Source: Guptibacillus hwajinpoensis
GTDB lineage: Bacteria; Bacillota; Bacilli; Bacillales; Guptibacillaceae
Reading direction: 5' to 3'
NCBI RefSeq assembly: GCF_005144865.1
Contig: NZ_SWFM01000001.1
Span: forward strand, 1,178,001-1,242,000
Length of the DNA: 64,000 bases
Position numbers and translations under genes: made by a program. The notes under the pieces are model-generated. The model made no database searches and had not been told where the DNA came from. It worked only from the letters and a program-made list of their open reading frames with translations. Positions 61,710-64,000 of the stretch are shown piece by piece. Position 1 is the first letter of the stretch, and every line of letters begins with the position of its first letter.

Positions 61710-62090
61710 ATGAAAAAAACATTTGGAACAGCTTTAAACTGCATTGATGGTAGAACGCAAATTCCAGTCACAAAATGGTTAAAGAGACATTTTAACGTGG
61801 ATTATGTAGATTTAATTACAGAACCTGGAATGGATCGGGTGTTAGCTCACGGACCTTGCTATGAAATCGAAAGAATAAGAAAGAATGCGATCATTTCGAT
61901 AGAAGCTCATTACTCAAACGTTATTGCGGTTGTAGGACATCATGATTGTGCTGCAAATCCAGTAAGTGTCTGTCAGCATTTTCGAGATATTGAAGCATCC
62001 GTCCATACGGTAAGAACATGGTGCTTGCCTGTTATAGTTGTAGGTCTATGGGTTGATGAATTCTCTACTGTACACGTTATTTGTTCTTAA
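61710..62090 (+). CDS. Small beta-carbonic-anhydrase-like protein
   Basis: A 126-residue protein with the zinc pattern of beta carbonic anhydrases: Cys and the Asp-Arg pair in LNCIDGRTQIP (residues 11, 13, 15) and GHHDCAANPV (His-77, Cys-80). It is about half the length of full enzymes, a size seen in Bacillus CA-like proteins. Zn binding is likely; CO2 hydration is not proven. GAAGGTG before the ATG. Ends at a terminator shared with the next gene. Confidence 0.8.
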   Translation: MKKTFGTALNCIDGRTQIPVTKWLKRHFNVDYVDLITEPGMDRVLAHGPCYEIERIRKNAIISIEAHYSNVIAVVGHHDCAANPVSVCQHFRDIEASVHTVRTWCLPVIVVGLWVDEFSTVHVICS

Positions 62091-62112
62091 CGGCTTTACC
62101 AAATCAATAATT

Positions 62113-62146
62113 GACGAGAGGGCTATACTTAGCCCTCTTGTCTTTT
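62113..62146. terminator. Bidirectional terminator
   Basis: GACGAGAGGGCT/AGCCCTCTTGTC stem then TTTT, between the convergent genes. Confidence 0.78.
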
Positions 62147-62156
62147 CAACTATTGC

Positions 62157-62705
62157 TTATCTTTGTAAGGAGTCGAAATTTCTCCTCCATTGCTCTGCTT
62201 TCTCGAGCGCGATAAGATCTTCTTTCACTTCACCAGGCTTTACTCCACTTCCAATAATATAATCGACAAACTCCATATTCACGAACTCAAAAATGTAGTT
62301 AAACTGTTGTATAAGTGGGAGCCCCTTCACTTTCGCACTGCTTCCGCCTGTTACAACAACATAAGCTTTCTTCTTAGTAAGCTCTTCTTTCAAGTTAAGG
62401 TTCTTATCTCGTAAGTATTGCGACCACCGATCAAAGAAATTCTTCATTGGACCACTCATCCCGTACCAGTATAGAGGTGTCGCGAAAATAAGCGTATCAT
62501 GTGTCAAAAGTAAGTGAAGCAGTTCTTCATAATCATCATCTACTGGAGAGAAACCAGCCTCATTATGTCTTTCATCAATAATTGAATTTATTTGCTTATC
62601 AGATAGGGACACAACCGTGTGGTCCGTTCCCTCTAGAACCCTTTCAGTTAGATACTGGGAGTTTCCGTTTGGTCGTGTACTTCCTAATAGTGCTAAGATT
62701 TTCAA
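62157..62705 (-). CDS. Flavodoxin-fold NAD(P)H-dependent reductase
   Basis: A 182-residue FMN protein. LALLGSTRPNGNSQYLTERV is the phosphate loop, and FATPLYWYGMSGPMKNFFDR (about 73-92) the flavin-binding 60s loop of the NADPH-dependent FMN reductase/azoreductase-like family. TTG start, with AAAGGAG upstream. Divergent from a LysR gene, which probably controls it. Substrate unknown. Confidence 0.88.
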   Translation of the reverse strand: MKILALLGSTRPNGNSQYLTERVLEGTDHTVVSLSDKQINSIIDERHNEAGFSPVDDDYEELLHLLLTHDTLIFATPLYWYGMSGPMKNFFDRWSQYLRDKNLNLKEELTKKKAYVVVTGGSSAKVKGLPLIQQFNYIFEFVNMEFVDYIIGSGVKPGEVKEDLIALEKAEQWRRNFDSLQR

Positions 62706-62941
62706 CTATGATCTCTCCTTTACAATCCTGCAAGTGATTTAACAGTTTTTTGTTCTAAAAGGCATCTGTACGATATATCTTAATGCTTTTTCTAGCAATC
62801 CGTTCATGTAACTTTTTATCCTTTAGTAACAATTAACAGAAGCACTTCTCCATACATATCTTGTTAATGTGTCTTCCAATATATGTTCTCGTTTGTTTGC
62901 AGTATACCATTGCACGTATCATTGGAGTTATCTATAATTAC

Positions 62942-62956
62942 TGATACATACTATCA
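62942..62956. promoter_or_regulatory. Possible LysR operator
   Basis: TGATA-CATAC-TATCA (15 bp, perfect dyad, T-N11-A form) lies between the divergent reductase and LysR genes, 26 bp before the LysR start. Confidence 0.55.
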
Positions 62957-62982
62957 ATAATTTTGATGGGGGGGGGATTGAA

Positions 62983-63858
62983 ATGGACTTAAATTATTTC
63001 TATACATTTAAAGAAGTGGTTAGATCGGGGAGCTACACTCAAACTGCAGAAGAGCTTGGCTATGCTCAATCGAGCGTAACAACACAAATCAAGAAACTTG
63101 AAGAGCATTATCAGGTTAAACTCTTTGAGCGAGTGGGTAGGAATATGCGTTTAACACAATCAGGAGAACAGCTTTATGACTATGTTAAGGGCATCATTAA
63201 GCTAGCTGACGAAGCTGAAGAACAGCTACGGAATGATTCGAATTTAAGGGGGACTGTTCGAATCGGTACAGTTGAATCTTTAGCTGCTTATTTCATTACA
63301 CCTTATATTAAATCGCTTAAGCAAAAGCATCCTGAATTGAGAATTCTATTTGAATCGGGGCTATGTCCTAACTTAATTGAAGGCACAATGAATGGTACCT
63401 ATGATATAGCTATTCTACTTGATCGTCTTCAAAAGCATCCTGGATTAACGACGATTCCGATACGACAGGAAGAAATGGTGCTAATTGCCCCCCCCCACCA
63501 TCCGCTAACAAAACTTAACGAAGTCACGTTGAAAAAGCTTGAAACAGAAACGCTTATCTTAACTGAAGAAGGTTGCTCTTATCGTGTCCTCCTTGAACAG
63601 TTATTACGAGAGGAAGAGGTACAAGCAAAATCCATCATTTCATTCAGCAGTCTAGAAGCGATCAAACAATGCGTAGCTGATGACCTCGGTATCGCCCTTC
63701 TCCCAAGAATAGCTGTTGAGCGAGACGTCCAAAGTGGAAAGGTTGTTGCGCTCCCCTTTCAGCAAAATGAAATCAAGATCTATACTCAGGTTGTGTATCA
63801 AAAGAATAAATGGATTTCACCACCTTTAAAACAATTCATTTCTCTATTGGAAGAATAG
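62983..63858 (+). CDS. LysR family regulator with homopolymer tracts
   Basis: A 291-residue LTTR: HTH SYTQTAEELGYAQSSVTTQI then KKLEEHYQVKLFERVG (about 17-52), and an effector domain. A run of nine G (62968-62976) forms its ribosome site region, 6 nt before the ATG, and a run of nine C (63488-63496) sits in the coding part at IAPPHHPL. Such G/C runs in an AT-rich genome could slip. Divergent from the flavodoxin-type gene with a dyad between them. Confidence 0.9.
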   Translation: MDLNYFYTFKEVVRSGSYTQTAEELGYAQSSVTTQIKKLEEHYQVKLFERVGRNMRLTQSGEQLYDYVKGIIKLADEAEEQLRNDSNLRGTVRIGTVESLAAYFITPYIKSLKQKHPELRILFESGLCPNLIEGTMNGTYDIAILLDRLQKHPGLTTIPIRQEEMVLIAPPHHPLTKLNEVTLKKLETETLILTEEGCSYRVLLEQLLREEEVQAKSIISFSSLEAIKQCVADDLGIALLPRIAVERDVQSGKVVALPFQQNEIKIYTQVVYQKNKWISPPLKQFISLLEE

Positions 63859-64000
63859 ACTCTATTATTTCTTTAATTGAAGAGATGGTGTCCAGTACTA
63901 ACCTGGAGACCGAAAGCACTCCCTCTATATCGTTAAATTTTGACCTCTATAGCTACACTAGAATATTTTACCTTACTATAGGAGGAGACTGTTCAGGTTG
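63859..64000. other. Upstream region of the next gene
   Basis: No terminator after the LysR gene. AGGAGGAGA at about 63981 is followed by TTG near the window end, so the next plus-strand gene probably begins here. Confidence 0.4.

Overview
The window looks like chromosomal DNA of a low-GC, endospore-forming member of the Bacillaceae. Evidence: strong AGGAGG-type ribosome binding sites, frequent TTG/GTG starts, a Spo0E-type phosphatase, an IDEAL-domain protein, the DUF1659-DUF2922-YvrJ trio, a class D beta-lactamase of the Bacillus type, and Fur, PhoP, CcpA and TnrA/GlnR-like sites. A BCCT osmolyte transporter and the repeat content fit a marine or salt/alkali-tolerant relative of Bacillus (for example the hwajinpoensis group), but the species is a guess. 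No rRNA, tRNA, CRISPR array, intact transposase or intact prophage was seen.

Layout. 1-1.7 kb: 5' part of a siderophore synthetase behind a two-box Fur promoter. 1.7-2.3 kb: gene-free stretch with two orphan terminators. 2.3-13.2 kb: ArsB-type permease, cupin, two orphan peptide-type ABC permeases, a Bcr/CflA exporter, old yellow enzyme, DinB protein, isochorismatase-like hydrolase, a free-standing MprF-type C-terminal domain, a solo SecD-like protein and a small K+ channel. 13.2-14.1 kb: decayed segment. 14.1-24.7 kb: YvrJ/DUF2922/DUF1659, sulfatase, M50 peptidase, SDR, a NIPSNAP-Nudix gene broken by a stop codon, BCCT transporter, and a convergent 3-hydroxybutyrate dehydrogenase/GntP permease pair. 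24.9-36.1 kb: GlpQ, an amino-acid permease between two paralogous lipoproteins, glutamate dehydrogenase, Gfo/Idh/MocA oxidoreductase, acetamidase, Pho-regulated alkaline phosphatase and a DUF4352 lipoprotein. 36.4-44.2 kb: membrane GGDEF-EAL protein, a secreted metzincin-type protease, LysR/methyltransferase, class D beta-lactamase, GltS. 44.4-52.8 kb: a GH130 beta-mannoside locus (ABC importer, DUF1861, GH130, LacI regulator, secreted barrel protein of unknown family). 53-64 kb: Cof phosphatase, YtkA-like lipoprotein, a divergent PRPP-synthetase paralogue, AKR, GNAT, glutamine synthetase paralogue, Spo0E, a MITE-like element, a purine riboswitch with its permease, a small carbonic-anhydrase-like protein, flavodoxin-type reductase and LysR.

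Nutrient control links several genes: Fur (siderophore), PhoP (alkaline phosphatase, perhaps GlpQ), CcpA plus LacI (mannoside locus), TnrA/GlnR-like (glutamine synthetase) and guanine riboswitch (purine permease).

The most unusual structure is a dispersed intergenic repeat with about 13 copies. Its core is a short hairpin, GGTG-loop-CACC, with a fixed CACCCGAA-type tail. The loop occurs in both orientations (CCTGT or ACAGG) in front of the same tail. One copy forms a perfect terminator and two overlap stop codons. Two separate arrays of about 20-bp tandem units, a PRPP synthetase paralogue with rewritten substrate motifs, a LysR gene with two 9-bp homopolymers, and an unassigned secreted protein beside the GH130 locus also deserve attention.
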